Below, piece after piece: positions 1 through 8,086 of a DNA stretch of 64,000 bases. The DNA is from Steroidobacteraceae bacterium (GTDB lineage: Bacteria; Pseudomonadota; Gammaproteobacteria; Steroidobacterales; Steroidobacteraceae). Both the position numbers and the translations under genes were made by a program. The notes beneath the pieces are model-generated. The model worked only from the letters and a program-made list of their open reading frames with translations, was not told the DNA's origin and made no database searches. The stretch covers positions 62,001-126,000 of the forward strand of contig JAPZRU010000006.1 in the NCBI GenBank assembly GCA_027531255.1, written 5' to 3'. The first letter of the stretch is position 1. Each line of letters opens with the position of its first letter.

Positions 1-956
1 AAGGAGAAGAACAGCACCACGACCAACGCCCAGGCGAGGAACAGCAGCGCGCGGCCGTCGCGCCCGCGCCAGTGCTCGCGCCATCGCGGCACCGCCCACG
101 GCAGCAGCGCGATCGCCGGCAGCCAGAGCGTGGGCAGCACCTCGGCGAAGTAGAACCAGAACGGCTTGTGGTGGTGCCAGGCCTGCGCGTAGCGGGTCAC
201 CGTCTGCTTGAACAGGATCTCGTCGCGATACGCCGCGTAGGCGGGATCGCCGGAGGCGGCCACCTGGACGAGCATCGGCACGAACCACAGGCAGATGGCC
301 GCGAGCGCGGCGAGCGGCGCCAGCGCCCAGCGCGAGCCGCCGCCCGGCGCGCGTCCGGGGAACGCCACGCCGGCCGTGCGTGCCAGGAGGCTGGCGACCA
401 GCGGCAGCAGCAGCGGCAGGAAGCCAACGCCCTTCGTGATCACGCCGATGCCGGCCGCGAAGCCGCCGATCGCGTACCAGCGCCAGTCCGGCCCGAGCAG
501 CAGGTGTCGCGCGATGCCATAGAGACCGAGCGTGGTCCAGAACACCAGGAAGCCGTCGATCTGCGCGGTCTTCGCCTGCAGCGTGAACTGCACGGTGAAC
601 AGCAGCAGGCAGGCCGCGGCGATGCCGACGCCGTGCGACCACACGCGGCGCGCGAGGTCGTAGACGAGCCACAGCGTGCCGAGTCCGGCGAGCAGCGCCG
701 GCAGCAGGAACGCGACCTGCAGCGAGCCGGTGAGCGCGAGCATCGCGGCGATCGCCCAGAAGAACACCGGGGGCTTGTCGGCGTAGAGGTCGCCGCCGGC
801 CATCGGCACGAACCAGCTTCCGTTCGCGAGCATGTCGCGCGCGATCAGCGCGAACCGCGGCTCGTCCGCAGGCCATGGCTCGCGCATCCCGAGCCCGGCT
901 CCCAGCAGCGCCACCGCGCCGAGCCCGAGCCAGGCGAGATCTCGTCGGCGGCTCAT
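1..956 (-). CDS. ArnT-like lipid A glycosyltransferase (PMT family), C-terminus cut by window edge
   Basis: Membrane glycosyltransferase of the ArnT/PMT superfamily, expected to move a sugar from an undecaprenyl-phosphate carrier onto lipid A at the periplasmic face. The N-terminus begins MSRRRDLAWLGLGAVALLG, a first membrane helix, followed by MREPWPADEPRFALIARDM, the acidic periplasmic loop typical of ArnT, and then by successive hydrophobic helices. About 318 residues are visible; the C-terminal part lies beyond base 1. Its ATG overlaps the stop of the upstream LAB_N gene (ATGA), so the two are translationally coupled. With the GT2 and LAB_N genes it resembles FlmF2/FlmK or Lgm-type lipid A glycosylation sets; the transferred sugar cannot be read from the sequence. 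Confidence 0.85.
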   Translation of the reverse strand, partial: MSRRRDLAWLGLGAVALLGAGLGMREPWPADEPRFALIARDMLANGSWFVPMAGGDLYADKPPVFFWAIAAMLALTGSLQVAFLLPALLAGLGTLWLVYDLARRVWSHGVGIAAACLLLFTVQFTLQAKTAQIDGFLVFWTTLGLYGIARHLLLGPDWRWYAIGGFAAGIGVITKGVGFLPLLLPLVASLLARTAGVAFPGRAPGGGSRWALAPLAALAAICLWFVPMLVQVAASGDPAYAAYRDEILFKQTVTRYAQAWHHHKPFWFYFAEVLPTLWLPAIALLPWAVPRWREHWRGRDGRALLFLAWALVVVLFFS

Positions 957-1231
957 GGCGCCGTGCCCTCGTTCTTCCGGACGAAATAGAGGTTCCGCAG
1001 GTACACGAACAGCCCGACGCTCTGGCCGAGGATGAACACCGGGTCCTCGCGGTGGATCGCGTAGGTCAGCAGCGTCGCGCCGCCGCACAGGCTGAACCAC
1101 CAGAACGCGACCGGCACGACGCTCTTGCGCTGCCGTTCGCTCGCGATCCACTGCACGATGAAGCGGAGCGAGAAGAGCGCCTGCCCGAGGAAGCCGACCG
1201 CGAGCCAGACGGCGGGAATGTCGAGGTCCAT
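953..1231 (-). CDS. Lipid A biosynthesis N-terminal domain (LAB_N) protein
   Basis: A 92-residue membrane protein of the LAB_N family, usually found beside GT2 and ArnT-like genes. It contains three hydrophobic segments and family motifs such as GFLGQALFSLRFIVQWIASE and VPVAFWWFSLCGG. Its biochemical role is not established; small proteins of this kind are thought to help carrier-lipid-linked sugar translocation, which is inference here. It starts 45 bases after the GT2 stop and ends in a 4-base overlap with the ArnT-like start, so the three genes form one operon. Length is normal for the family. Confidence 0.85.
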   Translation of the reverse strand: MDLDIPAVWLAVGFLGQALFSLRFIVQWIASERQRKSVVPVAFWWFSLCGGATLLTYAIHREDPVFILGQSVGLFVYLRNLYFVRKNEGTAP

Positions 1232-1276
1232 GGAAACTCCAGACGGCGCGCGGCACGACGGCCGCCGCGCCCATGC

Positions 1277-2074
1277 TCAGTCTTCTTGCACCGCGAGGCC
1301 CGCGCGATAGCGCGCGGCGAGCCAGCGCACACCGAACAGGTCGACGATGCCGACCCACAGTCGGTCGAAAAGGCCGTACTTCGACTGGCCGCGGGTGCGC
1401 GGCCGGTGCGACACCGCCACCGAGACCACGCGGGCGCCGTGGCGCTGGAACAGCGCCGGCAGGAACCGGTGCATGTGGTCGAACACCGGCAGTTCGAGGA
1501 ACGTAGGCCGGTGGGCGACCTTGATGCCGCAGCCGGTGTCGGGCGTCGCGTCGTGCAGCAGCCGGCCGCGCACGCCGTTGGCGACCCGCGACTGCAGGCG
1601 CCTGAGCCACGTGTCGCGGCGCGTGACCCGGTTGCCCATCACCAGACGTACGTCGTCGTCGAGCAGCGCGGCCTCCACCAGCCGCGGCAGGTCCGCGGGG
1701 TCGTTCTGGCCGTCGCCGTCGAGGGTGGCTATCCAGTCGTGGCGGGCCGCCCGCACGCCCGTGACGAGCGCCCGGCTCTGGCCGCTGCGCCGCGAGTGGC
1801 GCAGCAGGCGGATCTCGGGCACGGTGATGCGCGCGGCCCGCACCGCCGCGGCGGTGCCGTCCGTGCTGCCGTCGTCGACGAAGATCAGTTCGAAGCGCGC
1901 ACGGCCGCGCAGTGCCGCCGCGACCTCGGCGGCCAGCGGAGCGACGTTCGGCTCCTCGTTGCAGACGGGAACCACGACCGACAGGCCGTCGATGGGCAGC
2001 CCGAGGGTCGGGCTCGAAGCAGGCAAGCGGGAGGACTCCAGGCCGCGGGGGCGCCGAAGACCCGCCCCTTCCAT
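1277..2074 (-). CDS. Family 2 glycosyltransferase (polyprenyl-phosphate sugar synthase type)
   Basis: Predicted cytoplasmic glycosyltransferase that would charge undecaprenyl phosphate with a sugar. The GT-A fold is visible from LSVVVPVCNEEPNVAPLAAE near the N-terminus, the diphosphate/metal region FVDDGSTDGT, and ATLDGDGQNDPADLP with the second Asp motif. It lacks the long C-terminal membrane domain of some relatives. The start chosen is the ATG of MEGAGLRRPRG; a longer frame to 2170 would run through the region shared with the divergent cation-efflux gene. It is the first gene of the GT2-LAB_N-ArnT-like operon and supplies the donor such a pathway needs. Confidence 0.85.
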   Translation of the reverse strand: MEGAGLRRPRGLESSRLPASSPTLGLPIDGLSVVVPVCNEEPNVAPLAAEVAAALRGRARFELIFVDDGSTDGTAAAVRAARITVPEIRLLRHSRRSGQSRALVTGVRAARHDWIATLDGDGQNDPADLPRLVEAALLDDDVRLVMGNRVTRRDTWLRRLQSRVANGVRGRLLHDATPDTGCGIKVAHRPTFLELPVFDHMHRFLPALFQRHGARVVSVAVSHRPRTRGQSKYGLFDRLWVGIVDLFGVRWLAARYRAGLAVQED

Positions 2075-2154
2075 GCGCGCGCGAGTATAGCGGAAGGGCC
2101 GGGCGAGGCCGTCCATGCGTTGCCCCACGGGCACCCTACCCCTAGAGTGCCCGG

Positions 2155-3207
2155 ATGGCGCAGCACCCAACCGACCCGCACGGGCACGAGGAGCGGCACG
2201 GGCGCGGCTGCGAGCACGGGCACGGGCACGGGCACGGGCACGGGCATCATCAGCCGCATGACCAGGGGCACTCGCACCGGCACGATCACGGCGCCGCCGG
2301 CGCGGCGCGCCTCGGGGCCGCCTTCTGGCTGATCGCCGGATTCATGGTCGTCGAGGGCATCGGCGGCTGGATCTCGGGCTCGCTGGCGCTGCTGGCCGAC
2401 GCGGGCCACATGCTCGTGGACACGCTCGCGCTGGGCCTTGCCTGGGGCGCCCACCGCCTCGCCCGGCGCCCTGCGACCGCGACCCGCAGCTTCGGCCACT
2501 CGCGGCTCCAGGTGCTGGCCGCTTTCGTCAACGCGCTGCTGCTGCTCGGCATCGTGGTGGCGATCGTGATCGAGGCGGCGCAGCGCCTCCAGGCACCGCA
2601 GCCGATCGACGCGCGCCTCGCACTCTGGGTCGCGATCGGCGGTGCTGCGGTGAACCTGGTCGCCGCGTGGCTGCTGCACGGCGGCGGGCAGGATCTGAAC
2701 GTGCGTGCCGCGTACCTGCACGTGCTCGCGGACCTCGCTGGCTCCGCGGCCGCGATCGTCGCCGCCCTGCTCGTGCTCGGCCCGGGCTGGCTCGCCGCGG
2801 ACGCCTGGCTGTCGCTGGTCGTCGCGGCACTGATCGCGCGGGGGGCGCTCGACCTGCTGCGGCGCTCGGCCCACGTGCTGCAGGAAGGGGCGCCCGAGGG
2901 CTTCGACGCGCCGGCCCTCAAGAGACGTCTCGTGGAGACGGTGCCCGCGGTGCTCGACGTGCACCACGTGCACGCCTGGTCGCTGACCCCGCGCGAGACG
3001 CTGCTGACGCTGCACGCGCGCATCGCCGCGGGGTCGGACGCGGGCGCGACGCTGGCGGCGATCAAGCGCGTGCTCGTGACCGACTTCCGGATCGAGCACT
3101 CGACCGTGCAGCTCGAGCCGGATGCCTGCGTGGACGACGTGCACGGCACGCGGTGTGCCGACGCGGCGGCCGCTCAGGAGGACAGTGCCTCGCGGGCGCT
3201 GCGATAG
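2155..3207 (+). CDS. Cation diffusion facilitator (CzcD/ZitB-like metal efflux protein)
   Basis: A 350-residue inner-membrane exporter that would expel Zn2+ or a related divalent cation in exchange for protons. The first 45 residues are a His-rich tail including an HGHGHGHGHGHH-like stretch, a metal buffer seen in CDF proteins. Six membrane helices follow, with the helix II motif LLADAGHMLVDTLAL (HxxxD) and the helix V motif YLHVLADLAGSAAAI providing the transport-site ligands, then a cytoplasmic ferredoxin-like domain with VLDVHHVHAWSLT. The gene is divergent from the GT2 operon. Its 3' end overlaps the convergent DUF374 gene by 34 bases. Confidence 0.93.
   Translation: MAQHPTDPHGHEERHGRGCEHGHGHGHGHGHHQPHDQGHSHRHDHGAAGAARLGAAFWLIAGFMVVEGIGGWISGSLALLADAGHMLVDTLALGLAWGAHRLARRPATATRSFGHSRLQVLAAFVNALLLLGIVVAIVIEAAQRLQAPQPIDARLALWVAIGGAAVNLVAAWLLHGGGQDLNVRAAYLHVLADLAGSAAAIVAALLVLGPGWLAADAWLSLVVAALIARGALDLLRRSAHVLQEGAPEGFDAPALKRRLVETVPAVLDVHHVHAWSLTPRETLLTLHARIAAGSDAGATLAAIKRVLVTDFRIEHSTVQLEPDACVDDVHGTRCADAAAAQEDSASRALR
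2215..2244 (+). repeat. Hexanucleotide repeat, five perfect copies in the CDF gene
   Basis: Five perfect copies of CACGGG inside the cation efflux gene encode alternating His-Gly. Because the unit is two codons, slippage would change the length of the metal-binding tail without shifting the frame. Confidence 0.9.
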
Positions 3208-3950
3208 AGCGACTCGAGTTCCGCCTCCATGCGGCGCTGCCATGCCTCGAGGCCCGCGGCGTCGAGGCCCTTCGGCACCTGCTGCGGCGCGCCCACCGCG
3301 ACGACGACCTTCGCGAAAGGCGCCGGCAGCACGAAGCGGTCCCACGTGCGGAACAGCCACGCGCGGCTCGCGCAGAACGCGATGGGCAGCATCGGGCGGC
3401 CGGACATCTGGGAGACCAGGATCGCGCCGGGCTTGAAGCGGTAGCGCGGCCCCGAGGGTCCGTCCGGCGTGATCGCGGCGGACACGCCGTCCTTCAGCGC
3501 CACGTAGTAGTCGCGCAGGACCCGCGCGCCCGTGTTGTTCGACGAGCCGCGGATCACCCGCGCGCCGGCGCGCTCGGCGAGCGCCGCCGGGACTTCGCCG
3601 TCCAACGACGGGCTGATCAGGAAGCCGAGCGACAGGCCGCGCCAGCGCTGGTCGAGCAGATACTTCGCGCAGTGCAGCTGGTGCTGGTGCCAGTACACCG
3701 GGATGACCGCGCCACCCTCGAGCGCGCGCCCGAGGTGCTCGTCGCCGATCACGCGGACCGTCGGGCACCAGCGCCACCACGCTCGCACGATGGCGCTGGC
3801 GAGCGGGACGCCGAGCCGGTAGGCGGCACGGCGAGTCCACGTCAGCCGACGCCCGGAACGCGAGGCAGGGCCGGCAGCCGACTCCGACGCGGCGCCGGCA
3901 CGCGACGGTTCGTCCGGTCCCGGCGGCGGTGGGGATTGCGACTGGCTCAT
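3174..3950 (-). CDS. DUF374-family lysophospholipid acyltransferase-like protein
   Basis: A 258-residue protein of the DUF374 branch of the LPLAT superfamily, likely a membrane-associated O-acyltransferase acting on a lipid A-like or phospholipid acceptor. Recognisable stretches are VIPVYWHQHQLHCAKYLL (acyltransferase His motif), RVIRGSSNNTGARVLRDYY and the family signature AAITPDGPSGPRYRFKPGAI. The first 45 residues are Pro/Ser/Ala-rich and low in complexity. It lies 27 bases downstream of the phosphopantetheinyl transferase on the same strand, so the two are probably co-transcribed. The acyl donor is unknown; an acyl-ACP made by the neighbouring ligase is an attractive guess. Confidence 0.8.
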   Translation of the reverse strand: MSQSQSPPPPGPDEPSRAGAASESAAGPASRSGRRLTWTRRAAYRLGVPLASAIVRAWWRWCPTVRVIGDEHLGRALEGGAVIPVYWHQHQLHCAKYLLDQRWRGLSLGFLISPSLDGEVPAALAERAGARVIRGSSNNTGARVLRDYYVALKDGVSAAITPDGPSGPRYRFKPGAILVSQMSGRPMLPIAFCASRAWLFRTWDRFVLPAPFAKVVVAVGAPQQVPKGLDAAGLEAWQRRMEAELESLYRSAREALSS

Positions 3951-3977
3951 GGGCGCGCGGATTCTGCGGGCGCGGGC

Positions 3978-4697
3978 TCAGGCTGGCAACGCGAGCAGGT
4001 CCGCGACCGCGAGGTGCCGTGCGTGGCGCGTCGCGGGTTCGCTCTCGCGGTCGGTGGCGAGCCACGCGACGTGGGCATCGCCGACGTCGACCTGCTGCAG
4101 ATGCCACAGCACGCCGTCGTGCATCGCGACGTGCCCCTGCAGCGCGACGTCGCGCGCGAAAGACGCGCCACGGCCCGCGGCCTTCAGGACCGCTTCCTTC
4201 ATCACCCACGCCGTCGTGGCGTCGAGCCGCCCGTCCGCGACGGCCTCGCGCTCGCCGGCGTCGAGTACCAGTCGCAGCTGATCCGGCCGGGCCGATCCCC
4301 GGGGCTCGAGGTCGAGCCCGACGCGCATGCCCGTTGCGAGCACGCAGGCGACGAGCCGCCCGCCTCCCGCTGCCGGCGCATGTGCGATGCTGAAATCGGG
4401 GCCGGCACGTAGCCGAGGCTTCCCGCCGGGCGGATACTCCAGTTCCTCCAGGCCGACCATTCGCCCAGCGTCGCGCAGGGCCCGCATCAGCAGCGCCACG
4501 CCGGCCAGCGTCGCGGCGCGATCGGCGGGATCCCGCAGGCGCTCGACCGCCTGCCGCCGGCGTAAGGGCAATCCGCGCAGCCACCGTCCTGCGAGGGCGG
4601 GTGCAAGCTGCGCCGTGACTGCCGCGTAATGTAAACTGACCGGATTTTCCAAGGGTTCGCGCTGATCGCGCGGGTCCGAGGACGTTCCCGAGACCAT
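3978..4697 (-). CDS. 4'-phosphopantetheinyl transferase (Sfp/HetI-like)
   Basis: Transfers phosphopantetheine from CoA to a serine of a carrier protein. Family motifs in order are GKPRLRAGPDFSIAHA, VGLDLEPRG (Mg2+-binding Asp-x-Glu) and WVMKEAVLKAAGRG (the WxxKEAxxK signature). The start at 4697 is preferred because a TGGAGGTGG ribosome binding sequence precedes it; a TTG at 4652 would give a shorter protein that still keeps all motifs. The ATG overlaps the divergent P450 ATG in a shared CATG. The obvious substrate is the C-terminal carrier domain encoded at 6050-8008. Confidence 0.85.
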   Translation of the reverse strand: MVSGTSSDPRDQREPLENPVSLHYAAVTAQLAPALAGRWLRGLPLRRRQAVERLRDPADRAATLAGVALLMRALRDAGRMVGLEELEYPPGGKPRLRAGPDFSIAHAPAAGGGRLVACVLATGMRVGLDLEPRGSARPDQLRLVLDAGEREAVADGRLDATTAWVMKEAVLKAAGRGASFARDVALQGHVAMHDGVLWHLQQVDVGDAHVAWLATDRESEPATRHARHLAVADLLALPA

Positions 4698-6033
4698 GAC
4701 GCCCGACCACCTCCAGCATACCGGCACGAGGCCTTCGCCGCCGGCGCTGCCGCTGCCGCCGCTCGCGCGGGACGAGTTCGACGTCGGCGAGACGCCGGAC
4801 TCGCTGGAGCGACTCGTGGCGTGCGCGCGCGAGTCCGGCGACCTGTTCCGCATCCACGCGCCGTCGCGGGGCTCGGACACCTGGGTCGTCAACGACCCCG
4901 CCGACATCAAGCGCGTGCTGGTCACCAACCACCGCAACTACACGAAGGGCATCGGCCTCGACCGCGTCGCCATCCTGCTCGGCAACGGCATCATGACGAG
5001 CGAGGGCGACACGTGGCGCCGCCAGCGCCGGATGATCCAGCCGCTGTTCCACCGTGGCGTGGTGGAGCGTCACGCGAAGCTGATCGACGACTGCACGGAC
5101 GCGCGGCTCGAGCGCTGGCGGGACTCCGCCGCCCGGGGCGAGCCGATCGACGTGCCCACCGAGACGAGCGAGCTCACACTCGACATCGTGCTGCGCGCGA
5201 TCTTCGGCGACGACCTCGATTGGCTTGGCGAGCGCACGGGCGCGAACCCGTTCGCGATCGTGACCGCGGAGCCAGAGCGCAACCTGCTCTTCGCGTACCG
5301 GTTCCGCTCGCTGTCGCGCGTGATCGGCGAGCTGGTGGCGCGCCGGCGCGCCGAGAGCGAGGAGCGCCCGGACTTCCTCGGCATGCTGATGGCCGCCCGC
5401 GACCGCGACACCGGCGCACCCATGAGCGACCGCGAGCTGCTGGACGAAGTCATGACGCTGATCGTCGCCGGCCACGAGACCACCGCGGCAGCGCTGAACT
5501 TCGTCTGGTACCTGCTATCCCAGCACCCGGCGGCGGAGAGCCGACTGCACGCGGAACTCGACGCGGTGCCCGAGCGGCGCGGCCTCGCCTACGAGGACAC
5601 GGAAGCGCTGCGCTACACGCAGGCCGTGATCCAGGAGGCGCTGCGCCTCTACCCGCCGGGCTGGGTGCTCACGCGGCGCACGGTCGAGTCCGACGTGCTG
5701 TCGGGCTACACGATCCCGGCCGGCACCGACCTGATCGTCAGCCCGTACCTGATCGGCCGTCACCCGGCACACTGGCCGGCACCCGACTGGTTCCGGCCCG
5801 AGCGCTTCCTCGACGACGACCCGCGCGGCCGCTGGATCTACATCCCGTTCGCCGCCGGCCCGCGCCACTGCGTCGGCGAGAACTTCGCGATGTACGAGAT
5901 GACCGTGCACGTCGCGCGCGTGGCGCGGCGCTGGCGCCTGGAACTGGTCGACGACGGGCCGCTCCAGCTCGAGGCCGCGATCAACCTGCGATCGCGGCAG
6001 GCCCTCCGCATGAATCTCCTGCCCAGGCACTGA
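4696..6033 (+). CDS. Cytochrome P450
   Basis: A 445-residue soluble heme monooxygenase. Diagnostic elements are the I-helix oxygen-binding motif AGHETTA (about residues 258-264), the K-helix ExxR in QEALRLYPPGW, and the heme loop PFAAGPRHCVGENFA with the thiolate Cys near residue 392. Overall it looks like a fatty-acid-type bacterial P450 (CYP102/CYP4-like arrangement), but no reductase domain or ferredoxin gene is adjacent. It is followed after 16 bases by the acyl-AMP ligase/carrier fusion, suggesting that it hydroxylates or otherwise oxidises a carrier-bound acyl chain, as BioI does with acyl-ACP. The substrate is inferred from context only. Confidence 0.93.
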   Translation: MTPDHLQHTGTRPSPPALPLPPLARDEFDVGETPDSLERLVACARESGDLFRIHAPSRGSDTWVVNDPADIKRVLVTNHRNYTKGIGLDRVAILLGNGIMTSEGDTWRRQRRMIQPLFHRGVVERHAKLIDDCTDARLERWRDSAARGEPIDVPTETSELTLDIVLRAIFGDDLDWLGERTGANPFAIVTAEPERNLLFAYRFRSLSRVIGELVARRRAESEERPDFLGMLMAARDRDTGAPMSDRELLDEVMTLIVAGHETTAAALNFVWYLLSQHPAAESRLHAELDAVPERRGLAYEDTEALRYTQAVIQEALRLYPPGWVLTRRTVESDVLSGYTIPAGTDLIVSPYLIGRHPAHWPAPDWFRPERFLDDDPRGRWIYIPFAAGPRHCVGENFAMYEMTVHVARVARRWRLELVDDGPLQLEAAINLRSRQALRMNLLPRH

Positions 6034-6049
6034 AGACCCCGGAACCCGA

Positions 6050-8008
6050 ATGCAGCACCAGACGCTGATCGACGTCCTCGAGTCCAACCGCCGCGTGGAC
6101 CGCAACGTGCGCCACCTGATCGGCGAGCACGAGGAGCGCGTCGTTCCCTACGCGGAGCTCTACGAGCGCGCGGTCGGCATCCTGTGGCACCTGCAGAAGC
6201 TCGGCGCGCAGCGCGGCGACAAGCTGATCGTGTTCCTGAACGACAACGAGCAGTTCCTCGACGGCTTCTGGGCCGCGCTCGCGGGCGGCATCGTGCCGGT
6301 GCCGCTCGCGGTCGGCATCGCGGACGAGCACCGCCACAAGCTGCTGCGCATCGCGAAGCGGCTCGGCGACCCGTTCCTCTACACGGACCGGAAGAACCTG
6401 GAGCGCCTGAAGGCCTTCGCGGCCACCGTCGGCGAGGGACCGACTTTCGCGAAGCTGGAACGCCGCGCGTTCGTGGTCGACGACCTCGAGGACATCTCGC
6501 AGGCGGGGCGCACCGTGCAGCCCGGCCCCGACGACGTCGCCTTCATCCAGTTCTCGTCCGGCTCGACCAGCGAGCCGAAGGGCGTGGTGCTGACGCACCG
6601 GAACATCCTCGCCAACACGCGCGGCGCGACGGTCGCCGCGAACTTCAACGAGGGTGACGTCAGCCTGAGCTGGATGCCGCTGACCCACGACATGGGCCTC
6701 ATCGGCAAGCACCTGTTCATGCTCGCGAACCGCATCGAGAATCTGCTGATGCCGACGGAACTGTTCATCCGCCGGCCGCTGCTGTGGACCACCTTCGCGA
6801 CTCGCTACGGGGCGACGGTGCTGTCGTCGCCCAACTTCGGCTACCGCCACTACCTCAAGGTGCTCGGCGAGCGCCCGCTCGACGGCGTCGACCTCTCGCG
6901 CGTGCGCGTGATCTTCAACGGCGCGGAGCCGATCTCGGTCGAGCTCTGCGACGAGTTCGTCGCGCGCCTCGCGCCTCGCGGCCTGAGGAAGTCGGCGATG
7001 TTCCCGGTGTACGGCCTCGCGGAAGCCACGCTCGCGGTCTCGTTCCCGGCGCTCGGCACCGAGTACTCGTCGATCACCGTGGACCGTCACCGACTCGGCG
7101 TCGGCGAGAGCGCCCGAGCGGTCGAGGCTTCGCACCGCGACGCGCTCGCGCTGATGGCGGTCGGCCGGCCGATCCCGGGCACCGAGGTGCGCATCGCCGC
7201 AGAGGATCGCTCGGCGCTGCCGGACGGCACCGTCGGCCACCTGCTGATCCGCGGCGAGAACGTCACGAAGGGCTACTACGAGCTGCCCGAGGTGAACGCG
7301 CGCACGATCACGCCCGACGGCTGGCTCGACACCGGCGACCTCGGGCTCGTCCGCGACGGGCACCTCTACATCACCGGCCGCGCGAAGGAGATCATCTTCG
7401 TCAACGGCCAGAACTACTACCCGCACGACCTCGAGGCGATCGCGCAGCGCGCCTCGGGCCTGGAACTCGGCAAGGTGGTCGCAACCGGCTGCCGGCCGCG
7501 CGGCGCGGAGACGGACGAACTGACGATCTTCGTGCTCCATCGCGGCGACCTGGCGGAGTTCCTGCCCGTCGCCGCCGAGGTCTCGCGGCTCGTGAACGAG
7601 CACGCGGGCCTCGAGGTCGCGCACGTCGTGCCGGTGAAGCGTATCCCGAAGACCACGAGCGGCAAGATCCAGCGCGTCGCGCTCGAGACCGCGTTCGTGG
7701 ACGGCGAGTTCGACGTCGAGATGGCGGAGCTGCGGCGGCTGCGCGAGGCGGCGGCCTCCGCGGGCGACGGAGTGGCCGCGGGTGGCGGCGTCGCCGGACG
7801 CCTCAGGGCGATCGTCGAGAACGCGCTGCCGGGCCGCCAGATCGGCGTCGAGGACAACCTGTTCGAGATCGGCGCCAGCTCGCTGACGCTGATCCAGATC
7901 CACGAGGAGATCGACAAGGTCTACCCGAACCTCGTCGACCTCACGGAACTGTTCGACTACCCGACGATCGCTCAGCTGTCGGCGCACCTCGAATCGAAGC
8001 TGCGGTAG
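6050..8008 (+). CDS. Fatty-acyl-AMP ligase with C-terminal acyl carrier domain
   Basis: A 652-residue adenylating enzyme of the FAAL type. It would activate a fatty acid as acyl-AMP and load it on its own carrier domain. Motifs are the P-loop FIQFSSGSTSEPKGVVLTHR, the FAAL-like SWMPLTHDMGLIGKHL, DTGDLGLVRDGHLYITGR, and the A10 lysine in KTTSGKIQR. The last 75 residues form a carrier domain, DNLFEIGASSLTLIQIHEEI, with the phosphopantetheine serine expected at about 611. A bare FAAL-ACP outside a polyketide cluster suggests a single-acyl pathway. The start ATG lies 16 bases after the P450 stop. Partners in context are the P450 (tailoring), the PPTase (activation) and two acyltransferase-like genes (possible off-loading). 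Confidence 0.9.
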   Translation: MQHQTLIDVLESNRRVDRNVRHLIGEHEERVVPYAELYERAVGILWHLQKLGAQRGDKLIVFLNDNEQFLDGFWAALAGGIVPVPLAVGIADEHRHKLLRIAKRLGDPFLYTDRKNLERLKAFAATVGEGPTFAKLERRAFVVDDLEDISQAGRTVQPGPDDVAFIQFSSGSTSEPKGVVLTHRNILANTRGATVAANFNEGDVSLSWMPLTHDMGLIGKHLFMLANRIENLLMPTELFIRRPLLWTTFATRYGATVLSSPNFGYRHYLKVLGERPLDGVDLSRVRVIFNGAEPISVELCDEFVARLAPRGLRKSAMFPVYGLAEATLAVSFPALGTEYSSITVDRHRLGVGESARAVEASHRDALALMAVGRPIPGTEVRIAAEDRSALPDGTVGHLLIRGENVTKGYYELPEVNARTITPDGWLDTGDLGLVRDGHLYITGRAKEIIFVNGQNYYPHDLEAIAQRASGLELGKVVATGCRPRGAETDELTIFVLHRGDLAEFLPVAAEVSRLVNEHAGLEVAHVVPVKRIPKTTSGKIQRVALETAFVDGEFDVEMAELRRLREAAASAGDGVAAGGGVAGRLRAIVENALPGRQIGVEDNLFEIGASSLTLIQIHEEIDKVYPNLVDLTELFDYPTIAQLSAHLESKLR

Positions 8009-8016
8009 AAGTCCGA

Positions 8017-8071
8017 CAAGGGGGGCGGTTCCCCCGTTTCGGCGCGGCGCAAAGGGGGACCGACCCCTTTT
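8017..8071. terminator. Two tandem hairpins between convergent genes, likely bidirectional terminator
   Basis: Two G/C-rich hairpins lie back to back between the ligase and the acyltransferase. The first pairs GGGGG with CCCCC around CGGTT and is followed by GTTT. The second is AAAGGGGGACCGACCCCTTT with flanking A and T tracts on both sides, which suits termination on either strand. The near-identical core sequences suggest a small repeated element. Confidence 0.6.
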
Positions 8072-8086
8072 CGACCTGCCGCTGCG

